This document shows, in pieces, positions 42,157-50,812 of a stretch of DNA of 64,000 nt. Source of the DNA: Anaerolineales bacterium. GTDB taxonomy: Bacteria; Chloroflexota; Anaerolineae; Anaerolineales; UBA11579. Both the position numbers and the translations under genes were made by a program. The DNA lies in contig JAHBVE010000002.1 of NCBI GenBank assembly GCA_019637675.1, positions 1-64,000 of the forward strand, given 5' to 3'. Within the stretch, counting starts at the first letter, position 1. Every line of letters begins with the position of its first letter. The notes under the pieces were generated by a model, which did not search any database, had not been told where the DNA came from, and was given only the letters and a program-made list of their open reading frames with translations.

Positions 42157-42786
42157 TCAACGCTCGCGCAGGTAGCTGACGGCGGCGGCGAACAACCCCA
42201 TCAGTCCGACGCCGGTGATGAGCATACCCACCGGTACGCCGCCCACGCGGCCGGTACCCGCCTGCTCAAACTCGGGGATCTCGAGCGGCTCGGGCGGGGT
42301 GAAGGTGGGCATGCGCGTGGCCGGGATCTCCAGCAGGAACTGGGCGGCCAGCGTGGGGTCAATGGTGGGCGTGACCCGCGGCGTAGGCGTTGGCGGCGGC
42401 TCAATGATGCCGAGCTGCGCCGTGCCGAAGAGAGCCACCAGCGGAGCATATACCCAGGCCACGCCTTCGGCCACCGCCGGGTAAAAGACCTGGATCCATT
42501 CGCCAGCTACAGAACGGCCCTTGGCCGGCACCTGCTCGCCGCCCACCAGCACGCCCACAGTCGGGTAATCGGTGCCGGGGCCGCTGCGCACATTCACCTG
42601 GACATGCGAAGGGTCAACGATGATATAGGCGCCCATCGGCGTGCCGGTGACCGTGGCGATGGATACGGTGGGCTGCTGCAGATCCGGCGCGGCGTAGGCC
42701 GGGGTGAACAACGGCGCGGCCAGCAAGCTAAAAATACCCGCCAACATGACTGCACAACTAATCGAGAAAATTCGCAGGGATCGCAT
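42157..42786 (-). CDS. Secreted SH3-domain protein with C-terminal membrane anchor
   Basis: The 209-aa protein has a signal peptide (residues 1-33, cleavage after AYA), a bacterial SH3b domain at about 50-115 (VQVNVRSGPGTDYPTVGVLV ... EWIQVFYP ... GVAWVYAPLV), a Pro/Thr linker and a final membrane helix at about 183-203 followed by LRER. SH3b domains usually bind the cell wall. The start at 42786 is chosen because the signal peptide begins there; the longer frame overlaps the divergent gene. The TATAAT 13 bases upstream is shared with the opposite gene. Confidence 0.82.
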   Translation of the reverse strand: MRSLRIFSISCAVMLAGIFSLLAAPLFTPAYAAPDLQQPTVSIATVTGTPMGAYIIVDPSHVQVNVRSGPGTDYPTVGVLVGGEQVPAKGRSVAGEWIQVFYPAVAEGVAWVYAPLVALFGTAQLGIIEPPPTPTPRVTPTIDPTLAAQFLLEIPATRMPTFTPPEPLEIPEFEQAGTGRVGGVPVGMLITGVGLMGLFAAAVSYLRER

Positions 42787-42799
42787 GGGAAACGCCAAG

Positions 42800-42807
42800 A
42801 TTATAAT
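42800..42807. promoter_or_regulatory. Palindromic -10 element of a divergent promoter
   Basis: ATTATAAT is its own complement and holds TATAAT on both strands. It lies 13 bases from the SH3 gene ATG (minus) and 9 bases from an ATG at 42817 (plus). Symmetric -10 elements are known to drive transcription both ways. Confidence 0.6.
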
Positions 42808-42816
42808 CAGCGGCGG

Positions 42817-42831
42817 ATGAGTGCGCGATGA
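42817..42831 (+). CDS. Possible four-codon leader ORF overlapping the next start
   Basis: ATG AGT GCG CGA TGA (MSAR) begins 9 bases after the -10 box, where a leaderless transcript would start, and its TGA overlaps the ATG at 42828. It could couple translation to the following zinc-ribbon gene, or simply be chance. Confidence 0.3.
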   Translation: MSAR

Positions 42832-43415
42832 AAACCAAGCGATACCACGGCGAGCTTGACCATGAGGAGATGGCAGCCACACTGGCCAACTTCTTCAACC
42901 GCGGCGGGCTGGCTGCGCAATCTTCGGTGCGTGGCGACACCGCATACGTGAGCATCAGCACGCGCGAGAACCGCAGCAGCGGCGGGCGCACCAGCCTGGC
43001 GGTGGCGCTGGCCAAGCGCGGCGAGCGCATCGAAGCCAGCGTGGGCGAGCAGTCCGTGCTGGGCCTGGCGGGCAGCCTGGGCGCCAGCGCCCTACTGACC
43101 TGGCTTAACCCGATGAACTTGCTGGGCCGGCTGGACGATATTGCCGCCGACATCGAGAACCTCTCGCTGGAGCAGCAGGTCTGGAAGCTACTCGACCGCA
43201 TGGCCGCCAACGGCGGCGCCGGCACGCAGCTGGCCCGCCGGCTGCAGCGCATGGCATGCAGCTACTGCAACACGGCCAACGCGGTGGGTGAAGGCCGCTG
43301 CGTGGCGTGCGGGGCGCCCATGGGCGACGTGCAGCCCAGCGGCTGCCCGAAGTGCGGATTTGTAGTGCTGGCAAATGAGAAGGCCTGCCCGAACTGCGGG
43401 CAGAAGTTGAAATGA
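42828..43415 (+). CDS. Protein with two C-terminal zinc ribbons, unknown family
   Basis: The 195-aa protein has an N-terminal domain of unknown type (residues 1-100, with VRGDTAYVSISTRENRSSGG and a hydrophobic GLAGSLGASALLTWLNPMNL). A helical link (LEQQVWKLLDRMAAN) and two zinc ribbons follow: CSYCNTAN with CVACGAP, and CPKCGFVV with CPNCGQKL. Repeated zinc ribbons are common in adaptor proteins of the cytoplasm. The ATG at 42828 follows a possible mini-ORF. No enzyme signature is seen. Confidence 0.72.
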   Translation: MKTKRYHGELDHEEMAATLANFFNRGGLAAQSSVRGDTAYVSISTRENRSSGGRTSLAVALAKRGERIEASVGEQSVLGLAGSLGASALLTWLNPMNLLGRLDDIAADIENLSLEQQVWKLLDRMAANGGAGTQLARRLQRMACSYCNTANAVGEGRCVACGAPMGDVQPSGCPKCGFVVLANEKACPNCGQKLK

Positions 43416-43484
43416 GCGAAGCTACGCAATAATCAATGTAGAATAAATCGCATTAACGATCCAAATGTCAGGCGGGAGACCTGT

Positions 43485-46169
43485 ATGCAACGAAGACTTC
43501 TTGGCCTACTTCTCATTATTGTATTCCTCGTGGCTTGTGCACCTGCGGCTCCAACCGCTACAGCGGAGGTGACCCCGAGCCCTTCACCAACTCCTGTTCC
43601 ACCCACCACCACGCCTACTCTCCCGAGTATCTATTTGCGTGAACTAGAACCCGTCTATGCCCATGCCGCCGGAGGCAACTTTTGTATTGGCCGCGAGCCC
43701 GTAGGTGACCCGGTCAAATGCACTGGCCGCACTCTTCAGCGAGATGGTACGAGTTATCCCAACAGCATCTTTGCACATGCAAACTCGGCAGTTGAGTTTG
43801 ATCTGAGCGGCGAATATGGCACCCTAAGCTTCAGTCCGCTTATATTAGGACCAAACTGCGGTGATGGAGTTGTTTTCTCTGTCCTTTTGGATGGCCAGGA
43901 AGTTTATAAGAGCCCTGTCATCAAACGCGAAACCAATCCACAGGAAGTAGAGGTAGATGTTACAGGCGGGCGCGCCTTGATTCTGCAAGTGGATCAACTT
44001 ACAAATCTAGAGTGCGATTGGTCTACCTGGGGAGAGCCCCAGCTGGTATTAAGCGAACCCAAAACGGCTGTGCCCCAGCCCACTCCTTCTGGGCCAATCG
44101 AGCCTCCAGTTAATCCGTTCCAGCCGCTGCCTGGCCCTCGTCTGCCTATTACTGCAGAGAACATCCATGCGCTGGAACCATTGGCCTATATCGGCGAGGG
44201 AACGCTTGTTGAGATTGTCAGCCTGCCTGATCCAGCTCTTGTGGCGCTAATTTACTCAACTGGTATCGAGGTCCTAGACCGAGATACAGAGCAAGTTGTT
44301 GCTAAGTACCCTATTAGCCTGCCCCCCACGAACCAACAGACCTACATATACCGTACTTCAGATGATGGCCAGTATTTTCTATACACGCGCCCTTCAGAAA
44401 CCGTGATCGTTGACCTTACCGACGGCAGCGAATTGCTCTTGGACTACGAGGCTGCCTCACTAAGTTTTTCGCCCGATGGTGTTTATATACTGCTAACTTC
44501 TGAAGACCAGAGAACCACACAGTTAATTACTCTCGGCACTGGAGAAGTACACGAATTCCGAGAACCGATAGCAGCCAGCAGCTTCAGCGAAGATGGGCAG
44601 CATCTCGTAATCGCAACCAGCTGGGTAGCCACGGCCTACACACTGCCAGACTTGCAACAGAACGGTTCGATCACTAGCTCCCGTCGTATCGAAGGCGTGG
44701 AGATCCTTTCCAGCGGGGTCTTATTGTTCATAACTGAAAACAACCTCCGCAGCTATGTTTACCCGGGCTTGCAGCAATTGGGGGATGTAAGTGACCCAAG
44801 CGGTTTCTTCGGTTTCCTTGGGGATATTGAACTCTCAGAGGACGAGAGTTTGCTTCTTGTGCGGTCAAGAACAGATACTTCTCAATTCCGCATATGGGAT
44901 ATTGCCACCATGAAACCTTTGGCGACAATGAAGGACCAGTATCAGGTGACCCTTTCCCCAGATAACAAAACCGCTATCAGCCGCGGTCGAGATGGTGTGA
45001 TCCTTTGGGACCTGGAGACAGATTCGCGTCTGCTTACCTTGCCTGCTTCTTCAAGCTACACCTTCAGTTATTCCGAAACGGGCGATCATGTGATCGTGTA
45101 CTCAACTTTCGACGCCTTCATCGTGAACACGCGCACACAAGCTGTAGAAGATCTTTCCAACAGCCGAGTCCTACGCGCGACGCCAACAAACATCATATAC
45201 CTTCACAACAACCGGCTGGTTATCCGCAACCACTCAGGCACGCAACAGCAGAGCGCCTCTGCTCCCGGCTTTGATGGCCGTGCACTTTCCAATGCGGGCA
45301 TGGTAGCTGTATGGGGAGGTGCCAACTACATTGGTTTGTATGACGCTCAGAGCGCCGATTATATTGGGCGACTGCCAATGCGCACTCCGCTTGACATGAT
45401 CCTGCAAGACCGCCAAAGCTTGGCTGGCTGGGATCTGGATGCAGATCTGAAGGCCAAACTTAATGCGCTTGCCTTCTCAAGTATTGGTAGTAGGCCTGAA
45501 TACTCCGGAGATCTAACGTACCGGATCAATGACAACCGCGTCATTTTTTATGAGAAGTTAACCAACGGGAATTTCAATGAGAATAGCCCGCTATTTGAGT
45601 TGATCATCCCCGAATACATCCGTGACCGCGTCACCCGCGAGATCTATGTACAGGCCACCGCAATAGACCCGATCAACAATCTTTTTTACCTGACGGCTGC
45701 AGGGGGAGGACGCCAGGTTATGGTGAGAGCATACAATCTCGAAACTCGCTCTGTTGTGCGGGAGTATTTATACGAGGCGATGAAGGAGCAAGGGCCTTAT
45801 CTATACTACTGTGACTATGCTAACTTTAGCCTTTCGCATGATTACACACGCCTAGCCCTTATCGACGAGAATTGCAATATTCAAGTAGTCGACACTGCCA
45901 GCTGGCGTACTCTTTATGCAGTAGATGCTGGCCCTCCACTGAGCAATCATTACATAGGGTTTTCACCCGACAACAGCCTTCTTGTCACTGTTTTCAACGG
46001 CGATCTAGTCAACATTTGGAATGCAGAAAACGGCGAGCTGCTAAAAAGCCTGCACCCAATGGGCGGGTATCCTGACAACAAACCCTATGTGAATTTTGCT
46101 TTCCTAGATGATGCGTTTGGTCTCTATCACGGTGGTCAATACAGTATCTGGGGTGTGCTCGAAGAATAA
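43485..46169 (+). CDS. Large lipoprotein: NPCBM domain plus beta-propeller repeats
   Basis: The 894-aa protein starts with a signal peptide and lipobox (FLVACAPA), a Thr/Pro linker, and a domain at about residues 50-190. That domain recalls NPCBM/NEW2 carbohydrate-binding modules (SYPNSIFAHANSAVEFDLSG, VVFSVLLDGQEVYKS, GGRALILQVD). Residues 220-890 are propeller-like blades such as LSFSPDGVYILLTSEDQRT and YIGFSPDNSLLVTVFNGDL. Compared with neighbours the codons use more A and T, which suggests later acquisition. It is probably extracytoplasmic and may bind sugar polymers. It has its own terminator. Confidence 0.8.
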   Translation: MQRRLLGLLLIIVFLVACAPAAPTATAEVTPSPSPTPVPPTTTPTLPSIYLRELEPVYAHAAGGNFCIGREPVGDPVKCTGRTLQRDGTSYPNSIFAHANSAVEFDLSGEYGTLSFSPLILGPNCGDGVVFSVLLDGQEVYKSPVIKRETNPQEVEVDVTGGRALILQVDQLTNLECDWSTWGEPQLVLSEPKTAVPQPTPSGPIEPPVNPFQPLPGPRLPITAENIHALEPLAYIGEGTLVEIVSLPDPALVALIYSTGIEVLDRDTEQVVAKYPISLPPTNQQTYIYRTSDDGQYFLYTRPSETVIVDLTDGSELLLDYEAASLSFSPDGVYILLTSEDQRTTQLITLGTGEVHEFREPIAASSFSEDGQHLVIATSWVATAYTLPDLQQNGSITSSRRIEGVEILSSGVLLFITENNLRSYVYPGLQQLGDVSDPSGFFGFLGDIELSEDESLLLVRSRTDTSQFRIWDIATMKPLATMKDQYQVTLSPDNKTAISRGRDGVILWDLETDSRLLTLPASSSYTFSYSETGDHVIVYSTFDAFIVNTRTQAVEDLSNSRVLRATPTNIIYLHNNRLVIRNHSGTQQQSASAPGFDGRALSNAGMVAVWGGANYIGLYDAQSADYIGRLPMRTPLDMILQDRQSLAGWDLDADLKAKLNALAFSSIGSRPEYSGDLTYRINDNRVIFYEKLTNGNFNENSPLFELIIPEYIRDRVTREIYVQATAIDPINNLFYLTAAGGGRQVMVRAYNLETRSVVREYLYEAMKEQGPYLYYCDYANFSLSHDYTRLALIDENCNIQVVDTASWRTLYAVDAGPPLSNHYIGFSPDNSLLVTVFNGDLVNIWNAENGELLKSLHPMGGYPDNKPYVNFAFLDDAFGLYHGGQYSIWGVLEE

Positions 46170-46193
46170 TTCCCCATCTCCCAAAAAACAAAA

Positions 46194-46226
46194 AAGAGCT
46201 TCGCAAAATTGCGAGGCTCTTTTTTG
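46194..46226. terminator. Bidirectional intrinsic terminator
   Basis: AAGAGC-TTCGCAA...TTGCGA-GGCTCTT with flanking A and T runs (one bulged base), between the convergent lipoprotein and rsmD genes. Confidence 0.88.
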
Positions 46227-46243
46227 CTCTCATGCAAACTTTT

Positions 46244-46807
46244 TTACTCGCCTGCGCGTTCATAGAACACCAACAGCACATTCCCATACTTGCGCTGGTC
46301 AAACTCTTCTAAATTCTGCAGTTCAACAGATTCGTATTCGGTGGGGTCGATCTGCACGATGACCCAGGCATCGTCCACCAGCCAGCCGGGCGCAGCGTCC
46401 AGCGCCAACAGGGCACGCTTCCACAGGCCGTGAAATTGCGGCGGGGCGATGAAGGCATAGTCGAACTGACGGTCGGGCGGCAGCGCCAGGTGCGCAAAAG
46501 CGTCGGCCTGGCGCACCTCAGCCCTGTTCTGCAACTTGGCGGAGGTTAGATTGCTATAGATCGTCTCGACGGCGGCGCGGTTGTTATCGATGAGGCGCAC
46601 ATACCCGGCACCCTGGCTCAGCGCCTCAATGCCCACGGAACCGGTGCCGGCGAACACATCCAGGAAGGCGCCGCCGGGCAGATCAGGCCGCAGGATGTTG
46701 AAGAGCGACTCTTTGGCACGGTCGGTGATGGGCCGGGTGCCGTCACCCGGCACGGATTTAAGGCGCAGGCCGCGAGCTGTGCCGGCGATGATGCGCGGCG
46801 CGCTCAT
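46244..46807 (-). CDS. rsmD: RsmD-family 16S rRNA (guanine-966-N2) methyltransferase with altered motif IV
   Basis: The 187-aa protein has the RsmD opening (PRIIAGTARGLRLKSVPGDG TRPITDRAKESLFNIL), the AdoMet motif LDVFAGTGSVGIEALSQGA (residues 49-67), and NNRAAVETIYSNL. The catalytic motif IV, normally D-P-P-Y/F, is replaced by Ala121-Pro-Pro-Gln124 in YAFIAPPQFHGLWK. The target-base Asp is therefore missing. It may be a lineage variant that still works, or a changed function. It overlaps the thioesterase gene by 4 bp on the same strand. Confidence 0.85.
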   Translation of the reverse strand: MSAPRIIAGTARGLRLKSVPGDGTRPITDRAKESLFNILRPDLPGGAFLDVFAGTGSVGIEALSQGAGYVRLIDNNRAAVETIYSNLTSAKLQNRAEVRQADAFAHLALPPDRQFDYAFIAPPQFHGLWKRALLALDAAPGWLVDDAWVIVQIDPTEYESVELQNLEEFDQRKYGNVLLVFYERAGE

Positions 46808-47310
46808 GCCTCAGATTCTTTGCCGAAGAAGGAGCGCTCTTGCTTGGCTTGCTCGAGGCGATACTTCTGGCGGGCAGCGCCCTGCTCCATGCGCTGGCGC
46901 TGGAAGTCGTTCTCGGCTTCCAGCGGCGGCACGCGCACCGGCTTGCCGTCTTCCCCCAAGGCTACGTAGACCAGGTAGGCGGTGTTGGTGTGCCAGCTCT
47001 CGCCAGTGGTAGGGTTCTCGGCGTGCACGGAGACTTCAGCCTCCATCGAAGTGCTGCCGACATAGCTGACTTCGGCATGGATGATGATGAGGTCACCGAT
47101 GCGGATGGGATGCTGGAAGGTCATGCGGTCGACCGCCACGGTGACGACGCGCTGGCGGCTGTGCTTCATGCAGGCCAGGGCGCCGGCCTCGTCGACCAGC
47201 TTCATGATGTGGCCACCATGCACGTTGCCGAGGATATTGGCATCGTCCGGCTGCATAAGCTGGGAGATAGTGATGCGCGAGGCGGAGACGGGTTGAGGTT
47301 TGACTGTCAT
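46804..47310 (-). CDS. Acyl-CoA thioesterase, hotdog fold
   Basis: The 168-aa protein shows the hallmark LMQPDDANILGNVHGGHIMKLVDEAGALAC, with the Asn/His-Gly-Gly turn and catalytic Asp, then VDRMTFQHPIRIGDLIIIHA and VSYVGSTSMEAEVSVHAENP of the BFIT/YciA type. Such enzymes hydrolyse acyl-CoA esters. The charged tail from about residue 130 (EAENDFQRQRMEQGAARQKY) is longer than the core requires and may form a helix. Substrate length is unknown. It is upstream of rsmD. Confidence 0.9.
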   Translation of the reverse strand: MTVKPQPVSASRITISQLMQPDDANILGNVHGGHIMKLVDEAGALACMKHSRQRVVTVAVDRMTFQHPIRIGDLIIIHAEVSYVGSTSMEAEVSVHAENPTTGESWHTNTAYLVYVALGEDGKPVRVPPLEAENDFQRQRMEQGAARQKYRLEQAKQERSFFGKESEA

Positions 47311-47383
47311 ATCGACTCATTATAGCTGTGAGCATGTATTGAATTTCAAGATTTCTTTAAGTGATTTCCGATACAATTTCCGC

Positions 47384-49264
47384 ATGTCCAGCACCACCTA
47401 CCCGCAATCATATAGCCCGGCCCCGCCGCGCTTCGTAGCGCAGGCGGCGGCCGCCCTGGCGGTGGCCGCCGGGCTGCTGGCGCTGGGCGCCTTCCTGTTC
47501 TCGGCGATCTTCGGCCTGATGTACCTCGGCCGCGTGTACCCGGGCGTGAGTGTGGGCGGCGTTGATATCGGCGGGCTGCGCCGCACCGAAGCCATCGCCT
47601 ACCTAAGCCAGCAGCTCACCTACCCGCTCAGCGGGCAGGTGACGCTGACCTATGGCGAGCAGAGCTGGACTTACAGCCCAGCACAGCTCGGCCTGCTGTT
47701 GGATGCCTCGGCCAGCGCCGAGGCGGCCTACGGCTTTGGCCGCAGCTGGCTGCCGTGGGAAGGCATTGCTGAGAAGATCCAATCGCTGCGCGGTGGCGCA
47801 CAACTGGCGCCGCGCCTGATCTTTAACGGCGACCAGGCCCAGATCATATTGCAAAGCCTGGCCAGCCAGTTCAACCGCCCCACTGTGGAAGCCCAGCTGA
47901 CCGTGAACGGATTGGATGTGCAAGTCCAGCCCGGCCAAGTTGGCCTGACGCTGGATACCGAGCGCACGGGCGCCTTCCTGGCCGCCACCCTACTGGATAT
48001 GCAAGACGTGCGCGTGCCGCTGGCGGTCGTGGAACAGCCACCGCGCATTCTGGATGTCAGCGCGCAGGCCGAGATCGCCCGCAACATTCTGAGCCAGCCG
48101 CTCGTAATTGCCCCTGGGGGCAATTACGAAGGCAGCCCCGGCCCGTGGACGCTGGAGCCGGAGCAGTTGGCTGGCATGCTGAGTATCGAGCGAGTGGAAT
48201 CGGCCGAGGGCGCGCATTACCAAGTCGGCCTGCAGTCAGACAAACTGGCGGCGATCCTGCTGCCGCTGTCCGCAGATGTAGCTGCCACACCTCGCAATGC
48301 GCGTTTTATTTTCAATGATGATACGCGTGAGCTCGATCTATACAAATCGGCGGTGATCGGCCGTCAGTTGCATGTGCAAAGCAGTATTGACCACATCAAC
48401 GCCCAGTTGGCCCAGGGCGCGCACCAGATCGATCTGCAATACACCTTCACCGAGCCTACCGTGCAGGATGATGCCAAGGCGGCCGACCTCGGCCTGCGCG
48501 AGCTAGTGGTGGAAGCCACCACTTACTTCTACGGCTCCAGTCCGGAGCGTATCCAGAACATCCAGACCGCAGCTGAGCGCTTCCACGGCCTGCTGGTGCC
48601 GCCGGGTGCGGTGTTCTCGATGGTTGACAACATTGGTGACATCAGCCTCGACTCCGGCTTCGCCGAAGCGCTCATCATCTTCGGCGGGCGCACGATTCAG
48701 GGCGTGGGCGGCGGCGTGTGCCAGGTGAGCACCACCCTGTTCCGGGCGGCGTTCTTTGGCGGCTTCCCCATCGTGGAGCGCTGGGCGCACGCTTACCGCG
48801 TGAGCTACTACGAGTACAATGCCGCCGTACAGCGTGATCCGCGGCTGGTTGGTCTGGACGCTACGGTGTACGCGCCGGTGGTTGATTTCAAGTTCCAGAA
48901 CGATACCGACAGCTGGCTGCTGATGGAAACCTACGTCAACCCGGCGGCGCGCTCCATCACGTGGAAGTTCTACTCGACCTCGGATGGGCGCAGTGTGGAA
49001 TGGAACACGACCGGGCCGCGCGATATTCTGCCGGCGCTGGATGACAAGTACGAAGAGAACCCGGAATTTGCCACCGGCCAGATCAAACAAGTGGATTATG
49101 CTGCTGAGGGCGCAACCGTGCGGGTGACCCGCACGGTGTACCGCAATGGTGAAGTGATCAACGAAGATGTCATCACGACCAAATACCAACCCTGGGCAGC
49201 AGTCTACCAATACGGCCCCGGCACGCCGGGTATGCCGCCTGCTCCCCCTTCCTCTGGAGATTAA
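47384..49264 (+). CDS. VanW-family protein with PG-binding-4 and G5-like regions
   Basis: The 626-aa protein has one N-terminal membrane helix (about residues 21-52), so most of it lies outside. Repeated peptidoglycan-binding-4 type segments (GVDIGGLRRTEAIAYLSQQL, TYGEQSWTYSPAQLGLLLD and a second set) precede the VanW domain from about 385. That domain shows LLVPPGAVFSMVDNIGDISL, GVGGGVCQVSTTLFRAAFFG with a conserved Cys, and ERWAHAYRVSYYE. A C-terminal NGEVINEDVITTKYQP resembles a G5 strand. VanW was named from a vancomycin operon but its role is unknown. TACAAT at 47372-47377 lies 6 bases before the ATG. The stop overlaps murA (TAATG). Confidence 0.88.
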   Translation: MSSTTYPQSYSPAPPRFVAQAAAALAVAAGLLALGAFLFSAIFGLMYLGRVYPGVSVGGVDIGGLRRTEAIAYLSQQLTYPLSGQVTLTYGEQSWTYSPAQLGLLLDASASAEAAYGFGRSWLPWEGIAEKIQSLRGGAQLAPRLIFNGDQAQIILQSLASQFNRPTVEAQLTVNGLDVQVQPGQVGLTLDTERTGAFLAATLLDMQDVRVPLAVVEQPPRILDVSAQAEIARNILSQPLVIAPGGNYEGSPGPWTLEPEQLAGMLSIERVESAEGAHYQVGLQSDKLAAILLPLSADVAATPRNARFIFNDDTRELDLYKSAVIGRQLHVQSSIDHINAQLAQGAHQIDLQYTFTEPTVQDDAKAADLGLRELVVEATTYFYGSSPERIQNIQTAAERFHGLLVPPGAVFSMVDNIGDISLDSGFAEALIIFGGRTIQGVGGGVCQVSTTLFRAAFFGGFPIVERWAHAYRVSYYEYNAAVQRDPRLVGLDATVYAPVVDFKFQNDTDSWLLMETYVNPAARSITWKFYSTSDGRSVEWNTTGPRDILPALDDKYEENPEFATGQIKQVDYAAEGATVRVTRTVYRNGEVINEDVITTKYQPWAAVYQYGPGTPGMPPAPPSSGD

Positions 49265-50565
49265 TGAACACCTGGGCAATTGATGGCGGCGAACCTCTGC
49301 GCGGCGAAATTGGCGTAAGTGGAGCCAAAAACTCCATTACCAAGCTGCTGGTGGCCTCGCTGCTGAGCGATCAGCCCAGCCATTTCAGCAACGTACCCAA
49401 TATTGGCGACCGCGACATCACGCAAGAGATGTGCGCCGCAGTCGGAGCCCAGTTTGCCAGCAAGAACGGCAACAGCCTGCAAGTTCACACCCCACAGATC
49501 ACCAGCAACATCATCACGAAGGAGCTGGGCGGCCGCAACCGCCTGGCGATCATGCTGCTCGGCCCTCTGCTGCACCGCACGGGCCGGGCGGTCATCCCGG
49601 CCGCGGCCGGCGGTGACCAGATCGGCCCACGCCCGGTGGACTTTCACCTGCAGGGCGTGCAGCGCATGGGCGCCCGGGTCGAAGTCAAGGATGGCGACTA
49701 CGTCATCGAGGCGGATGGTCTGCGCGGGGCCGAGATCCATCTGGAGTATCCCAGCGTCACCAGCACCGAGAACCTGCTGATGGCCGCCAGCATGGCCCGC
49801 GGCCGCACCGTGATCCACAACGCCGCCATCGAGCCGGAAGTGGTGGACCTGGTGAGCTATCTGCAAAAGATGGGCGCCATCATTGACTACCAAGTGGACC
49901 GTACGTTTGTGATCGACGGCGTCGAGAAGCTCAGCGGGGCCAGCCACCGCCTGCTGCCTGACCGCATCGTGGCCGCATCCCTGGGCGCGGCAGCCGTGGC
50001 CACCCGCGGCGACGTCTTCGTGCGCAATGCCCGCCAGCAAGACATGCTGACCTTCCTCAACACCCTGCGCCGCGTGGGCGGCAAGTTTGAAGTGCAGGAA
50101 GATGGCATTCGCTTCTACCATGACGGGCCGCTGCAAGCCATTCACCTGGAAACCAGCGTGCACCCCGGCTTCATGACGGATTGGCAATCCCCCTTCCTGC
50201 TGCTGCTCACCCAGGCCGAGGGCATGTCCGTTGTGCATGAGACCGTGTTCGAGGATCGCTTTGGCTATGTCAAAGCGTTGCAAGACATGGGCGCCGAGGT
50301 GGCGTTGTATGACAGATGCCTGGGCCACCGCTGCCGCTTTGCCAGTAGCAGTTACAAGCACAGCGCCGTTATCAAGGGTCCAAGCCAGTTGCGCTCCGCC
50401 GAAGTGATCGTGCCTGACCTGCGGGCCGGGTTTACTTACCTGATCGCAGCCATCATGGCCGAGGGCAAGTCTCGCGTGCACGGCATAGAGCACATCACCC
50501 GCGGGTACGAGGATCTGGAAGCCAGCCTGCGCAGCCTGGGCGCCCGCATCCAGGCTATACAATAA
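49264..50565 (+). CDS. murA: UDP-N-acetylglucosamine 1-carboxyvinyltransferase MurA, Asp-type
   Basis: The 433-aa enzyme adds enolpyruvate to UDP-GlcNAc in the first step of peptidoglycan synthesis. [11 protein letters not shown] holds Lys22 and Asn23, [12 protein letters not shown] holds the catalytic Asp, and the mobile loop reads [17 protein letters not shown]. Asp118 replaces the usual active-site Cys of PGGCxIGxRP, while the following Arg123 is kept. Cys-to-Asp enzymes are active and resist fosfomycin in other bacteria. The sequence is otherwise complete. It lies between VanW and a Trm112-like gene. Confidence 0.92.
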   Translation: MNTWAIDGGEPLRGEIGVSGAKNSITKLLVASLLSDQPSHFSNVPNIGDRDITQEMCAAVGAQFASKNGNSLQVHTPQITSNIITKELGGRNRLAIMLLGPLLHRTGRAVIPAAAGGDQIGPRPVDFHLQGVQRMGARVEVKDGDYVIEADGLRGAEIHLEYPSVTSTENLLMAASMARGRTVIHNAAIEPEVVDLVSYLQKMGAIIDYQVDRTFVIDGVEKLSGASHRLLPDRIVAASLGAAAVATRGDVFVRNARQQDMLTFLNTLRRVGGKFEVQEDGIRFYHDGPLQAIHLETSVHPGFMTDWQSPFLLLLTQAEGMSVVHETVFEDRFGYVKALQDMGAEVALYDRCLGHRCRFASSSYKHSAVIKGPSQLRSAEVIVPDLRAGFTYLIAAIMAEGKSRVHGIEHITRGYEDLEASLRSLGARIQAIQ

Positions 50566-50579
50566 AACGAGGAGACCCG

Positions 50580-50807
50580 ATGGTAAGCAAAGAACTCATT
50601 GAAATCTTGCGCTGCCCTGACTGCGTACAGAACGGCAAAGGCGAACTGGAGTTTTACAAAGAGGCCTGGTTCGTGTGCGCGGAGTGCGGGCGTAAATACC
50701 CGGTTATTGACGAGATCCCAGTGATGCTGATCGAAGTTGGCGACAAATGGGTCAGCACGCCCAAGGACCAGCTGGAAGTGCCGGCGCCCAAAACCGCGGC
50801 CGACTAA
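50580..50807 (+). CDS. Trm112/YcaR-family zinc-ribbon protein
   Basis: The 75-aa protein has ILRCPDCVQNGKGELEF, FVCAECGRKYPVIDEIPVML and a charged C-terminus, which is the Trm112/UPF0434 fold with four Cys zinc ligands. Eukaryotic Trm112 activates methyltransferases; in bacteria the partner is often unknown. ACGAGGAG lies 9 bases upstream. It is 14 bp after murA and 5 bp before the HEAT gene, on one transcript. Confidence 0.9.
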   Translation: MVSKELIEILRCPDCVQNGKGELEFYKEAWFVCAECGRKYPVIDEIPVMLIEVGDKWVSTPKDQLEVPAPKTAAD

Positions 50808-50812
50808 GGACT

